Origin: CBDFLD01 sp965249005
GTDB lineage: Bacteria; Acidobacteriota; UBA6911
Assembly (NCBI GenBank): GCA_965249005.1
Contig: CBDFLD010000022.1
Span: 806,001 to 870,000, forward strand
Direction of reading: 5' to 3'
DNA: 64,000 nucleotides
In this document: one piece after another, positions 35,579 to 45,214 of the stretch
How positions within the stretch are numbered: the stretch's first letter is position 1
Layout: each line of letters opens with the position of its first letter
Translations under genes and position numbers: made by a program
Notes under the pieces: model-generated
Databases searched by the model: none
The model's input: only the letters and a program-made list of their open reading frames with translations
Told to the model about the DNA's origin: nothing

Positions 35579-37130
35579 AACAATAGCACTCACTCCAAAC
35601 GATGCTCGAGCCTACTTCGAAAAAAAAGAAAACAGCGGATATAACTACAATCCTGCTGCCTTGATTATTGTAGTCGCCGTAGCCATGCTCGTTATTAACA
35701 TCCTTCCTACGCTTAAGGTAGGTTTTCTGCAAGATGATTATCGACTCATGGACAATACCCAGGCCTGGGGCTGGAACCTGGAGCGGGCAATTCGTCAGGA
35801 CGGTTATACCCTCGGTTTTCGACCGCTTAATATGCTCCAACACACGATACTCTGGAACCTTATCGGCGAACAAGCTGTCGTTCATCGCTTGCTCCGTATC
35901 CTGATTCATCTTGGATTCGGTGGACTCATCGTTTATGGGGTTCGGCTGTTGGGTGGTTCGAACTTGAATATAGCTGTCTCGTTGCTGCTGTATTTTGCTG
36001 CTACAGTTACCAGGGATACCATTTCTTATTGGGTTATGTTTAGCCCTTCAGATATTCTTGCCCTGGGTGCGCTGGTTGTCATGCTGGCTGGCGTCACAAA
36101 GGGCTGGTCCCCAAGCAAACTTGGACTCTCAACACTTGTAGTGTCAGCCCTGGCCATTTACTCAAAAGAAAATGGAATTGCCGCCTCTGGTGGGGTGCTT
36201 CTGCTGACGTTGATCTTTTGGCGACGATTGACCATGCGCCATCGCCTTTGGATCGTGCTCACCCAAGCCTTGCTAATGCTGACATATATTCCTGCGTATC
36301 GCTCTTTTACGGCAGGTAAATGGATGACACTGTCTGAATTCTCTCCCGAAAGCGCACAAGTACAGGGCATGTTTGTGCTAAAGGGCATCGTGATTTCGCT
36401 TAGTGGTCCTTTCTCTGCCATTTATTTGAACCTTCGTGGCGAAGCGCTGAGCCAGTTGGCGGCTATAACCATTACAATTGTGGTTGCGATAGTGTTTGCT
36501 TGGTTTTTATGGATAGCGTATGAACGAGATAGGAATCAGCTATTTGTAGCCTTATGTTCACGCTTTTGGTTAGGGGTGGTCGTTGCCCTGTTGGTTATTG
36601 GCTTCTTGTTGCCTTACGTTCCTGGCCGATGGTTTGGCAGTCGCATGTTAGTTGGAACCGTTGCGTTAGGGGCGGCCTTGTGGGGCCTGATTATCGGAGA
36701 CGCACTCCAGGCCTGGGCCAATAGGTTAGACGGAAGCAACTGGGGGCAGTTTAACCGGGGGTTGGGATTTGTGGTCATCCTGGCTGCTCTGGGAGCAGGG
36801 ACGCCAATAGACGCCCATATTAGGGGGGAAATGGCCACAACAGCGGCATTACGCGCAGTTGTACAAGAGGCGCAGGCGAAAGGTTTTACAGATATTTGCC
36901 TGGTCGGTTTTGGAACTAAGGGTAGTTTCCTGAGAAAGCGCAACGCTAGGGGGGTGATTGGGTATGAGTCCAAACGACAGGTGGCCGCCCACTCCTTTGA
37001 AACAAGAGCAGAGATTCCGGACGCGTTGCAATGTGTCGTGGTTACCTATGACGAGGCTGTTATCAAACTCGGACCACTCGTTGTAGAGTGGTCCGATCGA
37101 TCCGATCTTCATTCTTCGTCCATTCCATAA
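35508..37130 (+). CDS. Polytopic membrane protein (glycosyltransferase-39-like), N-terminus altered by IS256
   Basis: The product has about ten to twelve hydrophobic helices. An acidic pair after the first helix (VGFLQDDYRLMDN) and the layout resemble GT-C/PMT-type glycosyltransferases or O-antigen-associated proteins, but no catalytic assignment is safe. The first 23 codons come from the end of the IS256 element; host-derived sequence starts at LTIALTPNDARAYFEKKEN. The native start may be lost, or may be the ATG at 35685. The gene looks lower in GC than its neighbours, which fits a transferred polysaccharide locus. Confidence 0.6.
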   Translation: MTSFSLKTKIYHSWSRFPFIEFQLTIALTPNDARAYFEKKENSGYNYNPAALIIVVAVAMLVINILPTLKVGFLQDDYRLMDNTQAWGWNLERAIRQDGYTLGFRPLNMLQHTILWNLIGEQAVVHRLLRILIHLGFGGLIVYGVRLLGGSNLNIAVSLLLYFAATVTRDTISYWVMFSPSDILALGALVVMLAGVTKGWSPSKLGLSTLVVSALAIYSKENGIAASGGVLLLTLIFWRRLTMRHRLWIVLTQALLMLTYIPAYRSFTAGKWMTLSEFSPESAQVQGMFVLKGIVISLSGPFSAIYLNLRGEALSQLAAITITIVVAIVFAWFLWIAYERDRNQLFVALCSRFWLGVVVALLVIGFLLPYVPGRWFGSRMLVGTVALGAALWGLIIGDALQAWANRLDGSNWGQFNRGLGFVVILAALGAGTPIDAHIRGEMATTAALRAVVQEAQAKGFTDICLVGFGTKGSFLRKRNARGVIGYESKRQVAAHSFETRAEIPDALQCVVVTYDEAVIKLGPLVVEWSDRSDLHSSSIP

Positions 37131-37572
37131 GGTGAGATCATCTTGAGCCACATCTCGGCCAAATTATGATGATGAACCCGGGGACAGTCATCCGTGTCGC
37201 GTTGCGACACCCAAGGCAATGAAAATGATAGCATGGCGCCGAGGTCTGCAGTGGACGAAGGTCGTGTGTCTGTGATGTCTCGAACTCGCGGGACAGTCTG
37301 ACCTGGTTGCCGCCACGAACCCACGAATGTTACCGGCTATGCTTTCAGAGCAGACACCTTGTTCACCTGATTGCGGATTGATCCAGTGAGACGAGGAGGA
37401 GAGAAGGCAGAGACACAACGCCGATTTTCGGCGCGGGGCTTAGGAGAGCGGAAACCCGGTACTTGAACTGGTCACATCTTGTGACCGGTCAGCGAAGCAT
37501 CGCGGCGCCAAAATAACGTGCGTCGAACAGTTATTTGGTATCCTTCCCGAACAGCAATAGCGGGAGGGTCGG
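37131..37572. other. Non-coding gap
   Basis: About 440 bases between the membrane-protein gene and the nitrilase gene. I see no gene, RNA or clear repeat. GGGAGG just before 37573 is the nitrilase ribosome-binding site. Confidence 0.5.
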
Positions 37573-37968
37573 ATGACCACAGACAAGAACCTGCGCGTCG
37601 CCTCGGTCCAGGCCTCCTCCGTCTTCCTCGACGGCAAAGCCACCGTAGAGAAGGGCGTGGGCCTCATTGAGCAAGCCGCCAGAAACGGCGCAGAAGTGGT
37701 TGTATTCTCCGAGACCTGGGTGCCCGGCTACCCCGTCTGGGCCACGCGCATCCGTGCCTGGCGCCTACACGAAGCCGGACAGCGCCTATTCGCCCGCCTG
37801 TTCGAAAACTCCGTGGACGTTCCCGGCTCCCTCATCGATACCATCTCCAAGGCTGCCCGCCACAATAGCGTGCACGTCGTCCTTGGAGTCAACGAGCGAG
37901 ACTCGGAATACAGCCGCGGCAGCCTCTACAATACCATCTTGTTCTTCGGACGGGACGGCACGTGTTAG
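37573..37968 (+). pseudogene. Nitrilase, N-terminal part, interrupted by IS21
   Basis: Residues 1-130 are a nitrilase start: VASVQASSVFLDGKATVEK, catalytic Glu in VVFSETWVPGYPVW, and VHVVLGVNERD to LFFGRDGT. At 37963 the IS21 element interrupts it. The remaining core resumes at 41247. Nitrilases hydrolyse nitriles to acids and ammonia. GGGAGG lies just before the ATG. Confidence 0.88.
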
Positions 37969-38327
37969 CGATCGCGTGAAACCGCAGTTTTCTGAACGGG
38001 CGCCGGTAGAGAGGTTTTCAGGCGCAGTTTGATTCGAAGATACCTCACGTAGTCTGCCGAGATAGGATTCTGAAGTAATTCCTCAATGACCGGGAGAAAG
38101 TAATACAGGGACCGGATAGGCGATAGCCTGCGTGCCTGTGGATCACGGAGTAACCGACGAGCGGAAGTCAGGAGTAAGCTCGATTCTATGACCGAAAGCG
38201 GAACCCGACGATCATAGAGCTGATAAGCGAGTTGATAGTCTTGCCGACGAGGCCGTTGTGGAGTCTCAGGCAGCTGGGCGTAGAGATCAACAACAATCTT
38301 TACGTATTGAATGCGATTGGACGGCAC
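37965..38327 (-). CDS. IS21 accessory protein downstream of istB, unknown function
   Basis: The 120-residue protein is basic and helical (DYQLAYQLYDRRVPLSVIESSLLLTSARRLLRD in pieces; YFLPVIEELLQ). Start is GTG at 38327, five bases after the istB stop, so it is coupled to istB. Its last codons and stop lie inside the element's left inverted repeat (stop at 37965-37967), which ties it to the element. I recognise no domain. It could be a transposition accessory or regulator. Confidence 0.6.
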   Translation of the reverse strand: MPSNRIQYVKIVVDLYAQLPETPQRPRRQDYQLAYQLYDRRVPLSVIESSLLLTSARRLLRDPQARRLSPIRSLYYFLPVIEELLQNPISADYVRYLRIKLRLKTSLPAPVQKTAVSRDR

Positions 38328-38332
38328 GGGTT

Positions 38333-39106
38333 CTAACGTTTCTTTTTCCTCCGCGCGGAGGCTTCCTGCTCGCTCTCTCGAATCCGATAGCTACGTCCTT
38401 CAATGACGGTCACATCGGCATGGTGAGTGAGACGATCCAAGAGCGTGGCAATGCAAGCGGCATTGGGAAAGACCTCGTTCCATTCTCGAAAGGCTCTATT
38501 TGTACTTATAACGATGGATCGATGCTCATAGCGCCGGTTGACGACTTCGTACAGCAGATCCGCGGCATGGTTGTCATAGGAGAGATACCCGACTTCGTCT
38601 ACGCACAGAAGGTGAGGGCGGGCGTAGGATTGGAACTTTCTTCTTCGGAGTTCCGGGGAATCACATTGGAGATCTTCGATCAGGTCGGCAGCCGTACGAA
38701 ACAGGACGGAATAGCCGGCCAGCACAGCAGCGTGGGCAATGTTTTTGGTAATCATGGTCTTGCCCAGACCGTTGGCACCGAGTAGGACAAAGTTGCGACC
38801 ATCCGGGATGAAATCCAGAGTGAGGGCGCGTTCGATGACCTGGCGATCGATTTTCTTTGGCCAATTCCAATCGAAATCCGCCAGCGGTTTGAAGCGGCCG
38901 ATGCGGGAGCGTTTCAGGCGGCGCTCGAGACTGCGGCGGCCACGCTCTCGAGCTTCGGCCTGCAACAGCTCCTCGAGCATTACACGAGGACTCCAACGAC
39001 CCTTGGTAGCCCGGGCGATGAAGTCTTCCAGGGATTCAGAAGTGGCATTCAGACCGATGCCGGCGAGTTGGGTGGCAAGGTTATTCGTCACGGTCGGAGA
39101 GGTCAT
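38333..39106 (-). CDS. istB: IS21-family helper ATPase IstB
   Basis: The 257-residue AAA+ protein has Walker A in LLGANGLGKTMITKNIA, Walker B in LLCVDEVGYLSYD and sensor region VISTNRAFREWNEVFPNAACIATLLDRLTHH (in parts). It helps the IstA transposase choose targets. ATG 39106 has GGAGG 7 bases upstream and overlaps the end of istA by 26 bases, typical for IS21. Confidence 0.95.
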   Translation of the reverse strand: MTSPTVTNNLATQLAGIGLNATSESLEDFIARATKGRWSPRVMLEELLQAEARERGRRSLERRLKRSRIGRFKPLADFDWNWPKKIDRQVIERALTLDFIPDGRNFVLLGANGLGKTMITKNIAHAAVLAGYSVLFRTAADLIEDLQCDSPELRRRKFQSYARPHLLCVDEVGYLSYDNHAADLLYEVVNRRYEHRSIVISTNRAFREWNEVFPNAACIATLLDRLTHHADVTVIEGRSYRIRESEQEASARRKKKR

Positions 39107-40565
39107 CGTAGGCCTCCAAGTTGTGGGGTTGGACGTTGAGGTTGGCAAGATCGGGACGACGAGTCAGATCGACAGGTAGTAGATGACGACGCTGTTGGGA
39201 GCGGCGATGTTTCTGTAGAATGAAGGCAACCGAAGAAGCCCGAGGCGTCTGCCGCTGGAGTGCTTCCCGAACGGCGACTTGTAGTTCCGTGGCTCCATAA
39301 TCCTCCAAGAGCTGAGATAGCTGAGTGGTTTGCCCGCCGCCGGACTCTCCCCGCTGGAAGGCAGCCGCGATCAAGGCTTCGCTTTCAGGTACCGATTGAG
39401 CAAGACGGCCTCCAGGAGTAGCGCCGATGGCTTTGCGCTTCTCTTGTAGCAGTGCTTCTTGATGCGCCGGATCCAGGACGGCGTCATGGCGGTTGTAGGA
39501 GCGGCGGTGTCGGGCGATTTCGGTTGCGCCATCGAGAATGCGTACAGTGTCCTGTGATGCTGCCAGAGTGAGTGCTCGACCCACGGCCGTGTGTGGAATC
39601 GAGTAGTCGTTGAGATCAAAACGGATATAGATGGTCTTGCGCGATCGAACCGGTACCACCAGATCGGTATCGAAGGAATGCACCGGCAGTGGAAGCAATC
39701 GAGGTTTTTCCTCTTCTTCGAAGATTTGCTCAACGGTGCGGGACTGGTCTCCGGGCCAGGGACGTCGATGAGCGATTTCGTCGCGCCACAGAAGCGCTTG
39801 ACGGTTGAAGTCCTCCAGGGTGGTGAAGCGGCGTGCGGCAAAGAAAGAGTGTCGGATGTACTGGATGGTTCTTTCGACACGCCCTTTCTGATTGCCACGG
39901 GCCACTTGGCACGGGCGAGTGGCAAAATGATAGTGAGCACAAAGCTCAATCAGCCGAGGATGAAAGTGCACGGCATCGCCGTGGCGTTCCAGCACGGCCG
40001 ACTTCAGATTGTCGCTTAATATGACACGAGGGCAGCCCGACCATGAGTCGAAGGCCCGGACGTGACCGCGCAAGAAGTTCTCCAGGGTTTGATCGAAGAA
40101 GAACTCCAGATATAGGGCTCGGGAATAAGAAAGTGTAAGAACGAAGCAGGACAACCGACGACGGGCACGGCCGATTGCAACGGCTCCAAAATGTGCCCAA
40201 TCGACTTGGCCCTGCTCGCCAGGAAATGTTCGCAGCCGTAAGAAGGCTTCTCGGTGCACAGGGCGGAGACGGGCAACGACTCTCCGGAGCATCACGACAC
40301 TGCCGGTATAGCCTCGATCCCGAATCATCTCATAGATACGAGTCGTTCGTAGGCGCGGATACTTCTCCAAAGTCTCCTTGATAAAGTCGATGTAGGGATC
40401 CGTGAGACTGGGACGAAGGATCTTGGCTCGATTGAATCGATCGGTTTGCAGGGCGGTTCGTACCGTATCCCGGTGAAGTCCCAGTTCTTGCGCGATGGTT
40501 CCAATCTTCCAATGCTCGGCATAGAACAAGCGACGGATGTGTGCCACGGTCTCGGCTGCAATCAT
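39081..40565 (-). CDS. istA: IS21-family transposase IstA
   Basis: The 494-residue protein has an N-terminal helix-turn-helix (HWKIGTIAQELGLHRDTVRTAL in parts) and an rve integrase core: GQVDWAHFG with the first Asp, VILSDNLKSAV with the second Asp, and GNQKGRVERTIQYIR with the catalytic Glu. The C-terminal part carries the basic tail seen in IstA. It starts 3 bases after the stop of the upstream zinc-finger gene. Confidence 0.95.
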   Translation of the reverse strand: MIAAETVAHIRRLFYAEHWKIGTIAQELGLHRDTVRTALQTDRFNRAKILRPSLTDPYIDFIKETLEKYPRLRTTRIYEMIRDRGYTGSVVMLRRVVARLRPVHREAFLRLRTFPGEQGQVDWAHFGAVAIGRARRRLSCFVLTLSYSRALYLEFFFDQTLENFLRGHVRAFDSWSGCPRVILSDNLKSAVLERHGDAVHFHPRLIELCAHYHFATRPCQVARGNQKGRVERTIQYIRHSFFAARRFTTLEDFNRQALLWRDEIAHRRPWPGDQSRTVEQIFEEEEKPRLLPLPVHSFDTDLVVPVRSRKTIYIRFDLNDYSIPHTAVGRALTLAASQDTVRILDGATEIARHRRSYNRHDAVLDPAHQEALLQEKRKAIGATPGGRLAQSVPESEALIAAAFQRGESGGGQTTQLSQLLEDYGATELQVAVREALQRQTPRASSVAFILQKHRRSQQRRHLLPVDLTRRPDLANLNVQPHNLEAYDDLSDRDE

Positions 40566-40568
40566 GTT

Positions 40569-40991
40569 TCATCTCCATCCATGAAACACATCGATGAGCT
40601 GGCCCGCTCGACCGCAAACCATGCAGGTGATAGGGCCGGAAATCGTAGATGTGGTGTGTGTTTGAACTTTCTCATCACGTTGTACTTGCGCTTCGCGCGC
40701 AGCGATCCTGCCAGAACGAAGCTCGCTTCGGCTACCTGGATCCGTCACGCGGGCCATGGCTCGTCGACGCCGGTACGCTCGCTGACGGTCTCTGTGATCC
40801 AATCTTCCTTCGGGGCTTTGTTGATGCAGGCGATTGGCCTTGCGACGTTGCTTCCGGCGCGCTTTGCTACGACAGCGACAACTGCAGTACTGCTGTCCAC
40901 GGTCACAGCAGCGACAGATCCAGAAAAGCGCCCCGCAGCCGTCAGCTCGGCAAAACCCTTGACGAAAGGTAACTTCGGAGGTGACCGTCAT
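40569..40991 (-). CDS. Cys-rich zinc-finger-like accessory protein of the IS21 element
   Basis: The protein begins TVTSEVTFRQGFCRADGCGALFWICRCCDRGQQYCS (in parts) with Cys in C-x4-C-x6-C-x2-C spacing, then a run of Arg/Lys (CRSKARRKQRRKAN, QRAYRRRR) and ends with another Cys pair (CMVCGRAGQ). It looks like a nucleic-acid-binding treble-clef or zinc-ribbon. Start at 40991 (MTVTSEV) or at 41033. The spacing of 3 bases to istA and its place inside the inverted repeats make it part of the mobile element. Its role is not known to me. Confidence 0.65.
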   Translation of the reverse strand: MTVTSEVTFRQGFCRADGCGALFWICRCCDRGQQYCSCRCRSKARRKQRRKANRLHQQSPEGRLDHRDRQRAYRRRRAMARVTDPGSRSELRSGRIAAREAQVQRDEKVQTHTTSTISGPITCMVCGRAGQLIDVFHGWR

Positions 40992-41246
40992 CCCATTCCC
41001 AGGGGTGGAAACTGGACAACGGCCACAAATCATGGCAGGCTACGAACATCTGATGGTTTGGTAGCTCTTCCAAAGAGAGCCGCCAACGGACCCCGATTGT
41101 TAATGGCGGTCGGGGTCCTCTTCCACACCCGAAAACAGCATAACCTATTGAGAAAAACTTGAGGAGGCGCCTACGGCGCCGATGATGTTGAGGCTTGTTA
41201 TCTCGGCGTTTGTTCAGAAAAGTGCGGTTTTAAGCGATCAGTAACA

Positions 41247-41432
41247 GGCACGCTGCTCGGCAAGCACCGCAAGCACACCCCTACCTTCCACGAGCGCGTT
41301 ATCTGGACGCCTGGCGACGGCAGCGGATTGGCTCCTGTCGAGACTGAGGTCGGGCGCATCGGGGGACTTGTCTGCTGGGAACACTGGGTGCCCCTCGCCG
41401 CCTATGCACTGGCCGCCCAGGGTGAGCACTGA
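41247..41432 (+). pseudogene. Nitrilase, central part after the IS21 element
   Basis: Joining across the IS21 element and one GGCACG copy gives GRDGTLLGKHRKHTPTFHERV, with the catalytic Lys region, then GRIGGLVCWEHWVPL with the nucleophile Cys. The reading stops after AAQGEH where the family continues with IHVA; the last third of the gene is missing. The nitrilase was therefore both interrupted and truncated. Confidence 0.85.
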
Positions 41433-41744
41433 GCCTCTCCCCATTGTTAGGACAGAAAATCAGCTTCTTTAAGGTGGATAGCAGCTCTCCGGAAATTGAA
41501 AAAATGAACCACCACTCGTCGTTACCGACGAGCTGCCAAGCACGGCCTCGAACAAGATCATGCGACGCAAAGCTCCGCTCACAATACACGAACGAACCAA
41601 GGCCTGAAGGCAAAGAAGGCTGAAGGACTCCGCCTCGCTGACAAACACAAAGCGGTACGCACGTGGGGCACCCCGGTACGCCAACGGCCACTCTCGGGAA
41701 TATTTTCTCCTCCGGGCGTTTTACCTCATTCGGAGAGACGAAAA
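41433..41744. other. Unassigned stretch between nitrilase and DUF3179 remnants
   Basis: About 310 bases. ATTGTTAGGACAGAAAATC at 41442 could be the end of another lost element, but I find no partner repeat. No gene is convincing. Confidence 0.4.
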
Positions 41745-42552
41745 ATGACGATGATGCGTAAGCTTTCGCTTGCGGGCCTGACCATCAGCGCCCTCGCGGC
41801 TCTGCATTCATGGGCCGTGGCCCAGGACTTGCCCGACGGGCGGGGCGGTTCCTTCGACGTTGCACGCCGCAACATTCCGCTCGCCGAAATCCGAGGTGCT
41901 GGGCCACCCAGGGATGGCATCCCCTCCTTGACGGACCCGGCGTTCGTCGGCCAAAGAAGGAGACAAGTATTTGATCTCCTGGGATCGAGTGCTCGGCGTC
42001 GTCCACGACGGAATCGTCAAGGCCTACCCGATCAAGATCCTCAACTGGCATGAGGTGGTCAACGACACAATTGCCGGCAAACCGATTGCAGTCTCCTGGT
42101 GACCGCTGACTGGATCGGGCGTAGGTTACGACCCGCAGATCAACGGCAAGCGCTATACCTTTGGAGTCTCCGGCAAGCTTTATCGGTCGAACGTGCTGCT
42201 CTACGATCATCAGACCGAAAGTCTCTGGTCACAGATCATGAGAGAATCGGTGACCGGACCCTTGACCGGGAGATCGATTGCAACGATCCCGGTTGTAGAG
42301 ACCACTTGGAAGGACTGGAAGCAACAGTATCCCGACACCGTGGTCTTGAGTTTCGATACGGGCTACGTGAGGCGCTAAATGGAAGATCCCTACGGGATAC
42401 GGGCCAAGAAGGTCTTGGGAGTGATCATAAACGGCAAGACCAAGACCTATCCGTTGGACCGGCTAAGAAAGATCAAGGAACTTCCCATTCGCGATCAACT
42501 CGCTGGCATCCCGATTCTGATCTACTTCGAAAAGAAGACCCAGAAGGCCTGA
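41745..42552 (+). pseudogene. DUF3179-family exported protein, frameshifted and with two in-frame stops
   Basis: A signal peptide (MTMMRKLSLAGLTISALAALHSWAVAQ) is followed by DUF3179 sequence: IPSLTDPAFV, then one extra base near 41949 moves to the frame AKEGDKYLISWDRVLGVVHDG, NWHEVVNDTIAGKPIAVSW, then TGA at 42100 where the family has the Cys of CPL, PLTGSGVGYD, YTFGVSGKLYRSNVLLYDHQT (in parts), FDTGYVRR, a TAA at 42376, and MEDPYGIRAKKVL to the end. GGAGAG precedes the ATG. With a frameshift and two stops it is dead or badly mis-sequenced. Confidence 0.8.
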
Positions 42553-42615
42553 GCCACGGGTTCGGAAGGAGAACATGTCGAATCCTTCCTGGTGTTTCGT
42601 CAGGCATGGGAAACG

Positions 42616-42720
42616 GTCGGGTGAAACGGATCGGATGACCCTGGCAATCCTGCTCAAATCCAGCGCCCCGTCGACGCCTTCGCCATGATATATGTTGTAA
42701 CTCAGAACGCTTATCCGAAG
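42616..42720 (-). pseudogene. Endonuclease/exonuclease/phosphatase-family fragment
   Basis: The 35 codons read LRISVLSYNIYHGEGVDGAL and DLSRIARVIRSVSPD, the hallmark first strand and helix of the EEP (DNase I-like) superfamily. The sequence on both sides does not continue the family. It is a small leftover piece. Confidence 0.6.
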
Positions 42721-43098
42721 TGGTTCGACACCATAAACACCGACAGGTCCGTTAGACGCAACGACGGTGACAAGAATAGCGATCTGCGACCGACAGGCTC
42801 TTGCCCAAGCCACTGCGGATCCCCCCCCGAGTGCGTGCTGGAACTCCAGCGTGAACCCTAGTGTCCCTGTTCGTAAATACACTAACGTTTGTTGCAGCCG
42901 GGTGGAAGCTAATACTAAAAGGCTTGCCGAGCACCCTGACGGCCGAAATTCAGGAGGGCGTAGCGCTCTCCCCGGAACAACCTCCGGGCGCCGGCATCTA
43001 AACACAAAGGCCGCAGATTGTCAGAATCCCGTGGAAGTCCACCTAGCCAGAGTCTGGCGGATCTCGACGACAAAGCCGTTACTAACGCCGTGACTAGG

Positions 43099-44950
43099 CC
43101 TTAGTCCAGCGTGATTTTTTGCATGAGGAGGAAGAAAAGCCCTGGAACGTGCGCCGTTACGGGATAAAATGCGTTTGATATATTTACAAGACATCCCGAA
43201 AGGAGCACATTCCAGGTGAATAAAAGAAACCACAGAATCCTCCTCCGAGACAAGCAAAATCTTACACGCCGGTTGGAAAGAAATCAGTTTGAGGACCGGT
43301 CCGATCCTATGTTCAAGGACTCCAACACCTACTACGAGATCGCCGAGAGAACGCGCGCCATCGGATCTGGTGGTATCGGAGCCATTCACAAGCTCGTGTG
43401 TAAGCTTGGATTGGACAAAGATATCAACAGAAACATCGTTTTGCTCAAGTACCACTTTCCTTACTGGGAATCCGATCATGTACTGAACATCGCATACAAC
43501 GTCTTGTCGGGTGGAACCTGTCTCGAAGATATCGAGCGGTTGCGCCAGGATGAGACCTACATGAACGGACTGGGAGCCGAGAGGATTCCGGATCCCACGA
43601 CGGCTGGAGATTTCCTCCGTCGTTTCGATGAGGATTGGATCTTCGGACTTCAGGAAACCATCAATGAAACCCGAACCAAGGTGTGGAAGTTGCAGGATGC
43701 TTCCTTCCGGAAGGAGGCCATCATCGACGTGGACGGGACCGTCGCCGGAACCTTGGGGGAATGCAAGGAAGGAATGGACATTGCCTACAACGGGATCTGG
43801 GGTTACGCACCGTTGATCGTGACCTTGGCCAATACGAATGAGGTCCTCTATCTGATGAATCGGCCGGGCAACCGTCCCTCTTCCGACGGAGCGGCCGAGT
43901 GGATGGACCGGGCAATCGATCTGGTGTCGTCGGTGTTTACGAAGGTCTGGCTTCGGGGCGACACGGATTTCTCGCTGACGAGAAACTTCGATCGCTGGGA
44001 CGAGCGGGTTGGTTTTGTCTTTGGTTATGACGCCAAGCCGAACCTGGTCGGGATGGCCGATGCCCTGCCGGAGAGACAATGGAAACCGCTCGAGCGGCCT
44101 CCTCGTTATGAGGTCAAGAGCGAAGAACGGCGCCGTCCGGAAAACGTCAAAGAACAAGTAATCAAGGAGAGAGAATTCAAGAACATCCGCCTGCAGAGCG
44201 AGCAGGTCGCCGAGTTTGACTATCGTCCCGGACACTGTAAGAAAACCTATCGCATGGTTGTGGTTCGGAAGAACCTCACGATCGAAAAGGGGGAGCACCG
44301 GCTGTTTGATGAGGTCCGGTACTTCTTCTACATCACCAACGATCGGGAGATGACGATGGGAGAAGTGGTCCTTTTTGCCAACGATCGCTGCAACCAGGAA
44401 AACGTCATCGGTCAGCTCAAGAGTGGAGTGAACGCCTTGAGGATGCCTTCGGACAGTCTGGTATCGAACTGGGCCTACATGGTCATCGCATCGCTGGCGT
44501 GGAATCTGAAGGCCTGGTATGGCCTGGTGACGCAGGCGCCGACAGTACGTCGTGATATCTTGAGGATGGAGTTCAAACGCTTCCTGGTGAACTTTGTGCA
44601 AATACCCTGTCAGATTGTAAGAACCGGTCGTCGCCTCGTTTACAGGATATTGGCCTATAGCAAGCATCTCGAAACCTTTTTGGCGACGTTCGACTATATC
44701 AGGCAACTCAGGTTTACTTGAAGGCGCCTCGCCGGCGGGTGAGCCCGTACCCCCGGCGGAGCAAGAGTGGCGGGCGAAAGGAAGAGCATAACAGAGACAA
44801 ACAAGATCAAGTGATCCAGACAACCAATGGAAGGTTTGTCTCTTGTGTTTCTCTTTGCTTTCCCTGTTACGCACAAGGAGCTGAAATCCACGAGATATTC
44901 GGAAAAGGCAAACGATTTTCCGAGCGAGCTCATACCTCGCTTATTTTGGG
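43099..44950 (+). mobile_element. IS1380-family insertion sequence, copy 2
   Basis: The 1852-bp core is bounded by CTAG at 43094-43097 plus G and by C plus CTAG at 44952-44955. It differs from copies 1 and 3 at position 44785 (A instead of G). The sequences on the two sides do not join into one recognisable gene: an unassigned stretch at left, a truncated methyltransferase at right. Confidence 0.93.
43216..44721 (+). CDS. IS1380-family DDE transposase (copy 2)
   Basis: Intact 501-residue transposase with GTG start after AAAGGAG; DVDGT, RGDTDF and QENVIGQLK supply the catalytic residues. As far as I can compare, the protein is identical to copies 1 and 3, so any of the three could act on all copies. 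Confidence 0.95.
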   Translation: MNKRNHRILLRDKQNLTRRLERNQFEDRSDPMFKDSNTYYEIAERTRAIGSGGIGAIHKLVCKLGLDKDINRNIVLLKYHFPYWESDHVLNIAYNVLSGGTCLEDIERLRQDETYMNGLGAERIPDPTTAGDFLRRFDEDWIFGLQETINETRTKVWKLQDASFRKEAIIDVDGTVAGTLGECKEGMDIAYNGIWGYAPLIVTLANTNEVLYLMNRPGNRPSSDGAAEWMDRAIDLVSSVFTKVWLRGDTDFSLTRNFDRWDERVGFVFGYDAKPNLVGMADALPERQWKPLERPPRYEVKSEERRRPENVKEQVIKEREFKNIRLQSEQVAEFDYRPGHCKKTYRMVVVRKNLTIEKGEHRLFDEVRYFFYITNDREMTMGEVVLFANDRCNQENVIGQLKSGVNALRMPSDSLVSNWAYMVIASLAWNLKAWYGLVTQAPTVRRDILRMEFKRFLVNFVQIPCQIVRTGRRLVYRILAYSKHLETFLATFDYIRQLRFT

Positions 44951-44951
44951 C

Positions 44952-45214
44952 CTAGCTTCGGGAGTCTCGGCAATGTAGTCGAGTACAGCTCTGGCGCGAG
45001 GGTTAAGACCGCGAGCGAGAAGAGATTCTCGGTAGTTCGAATCCAGGACCTGGATGTCAGCGGCGGGGAGACGTCCGAGGAAGGGGCTCAGAATGCCGTG
45101 AATCTTGGTACAGGCAACGAGGTCGTCTATATAGTGTGGGTCGACAGCCCAAGAATTGTTGGCGAGCCAGTCCTTCCATTCCGTGAGACTACTCAAAGTA
45201 ATTTGAACTTCCAC
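44952..45214 (-). pseudogene. N-terminal fragment of a SAM-dependent methyltransferase-like protein
   Basis: About 88 host-derived residues (VQITLSSLTEWKDWLANNSW, LDSNYRESLLARGLNPRARAVLDYIAETPEA) match the start of a family of methyltransferases with a helical lead region and the motif RGLNPRxRAVLD. The IS1380 element cuts it before any SAM-binding motif. An intact, different methyltransferase gene lies upstream at 45397-46536. Confidence 0.55.

Larger units (their letters stand above)
37963..41246 (-). mobile_element. IS21-family insertion sequence with two accessory genes
   Basis: The ends are imperfect inverted repeats: TGTTAGCGATCGCGTG at left and, read outward, TGTTACTGATCGCTTA at right, both followed by AAACCGCA and TTTTCTGAAC. 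A 6-bp duplication GGCACG flanks them (37957-37962 and 41247-41252). At 3284 bp it is longer than a standard two-gene IS21 (about 2-2.5 kb) because it carries a gene before istA and one after istB, all on the minus strand with gaps of five bases or less, or overlaps. Confidence 0.92.

Noticed and set aside
42100..42102. TGA in the DUF3179 gene as a second selenocysteine codon
   Set aside because: The same gene has an extra base near 41949 and a TAA at 42376, so decay or error is the simpler reading. It is kept only as a low-interest finding.
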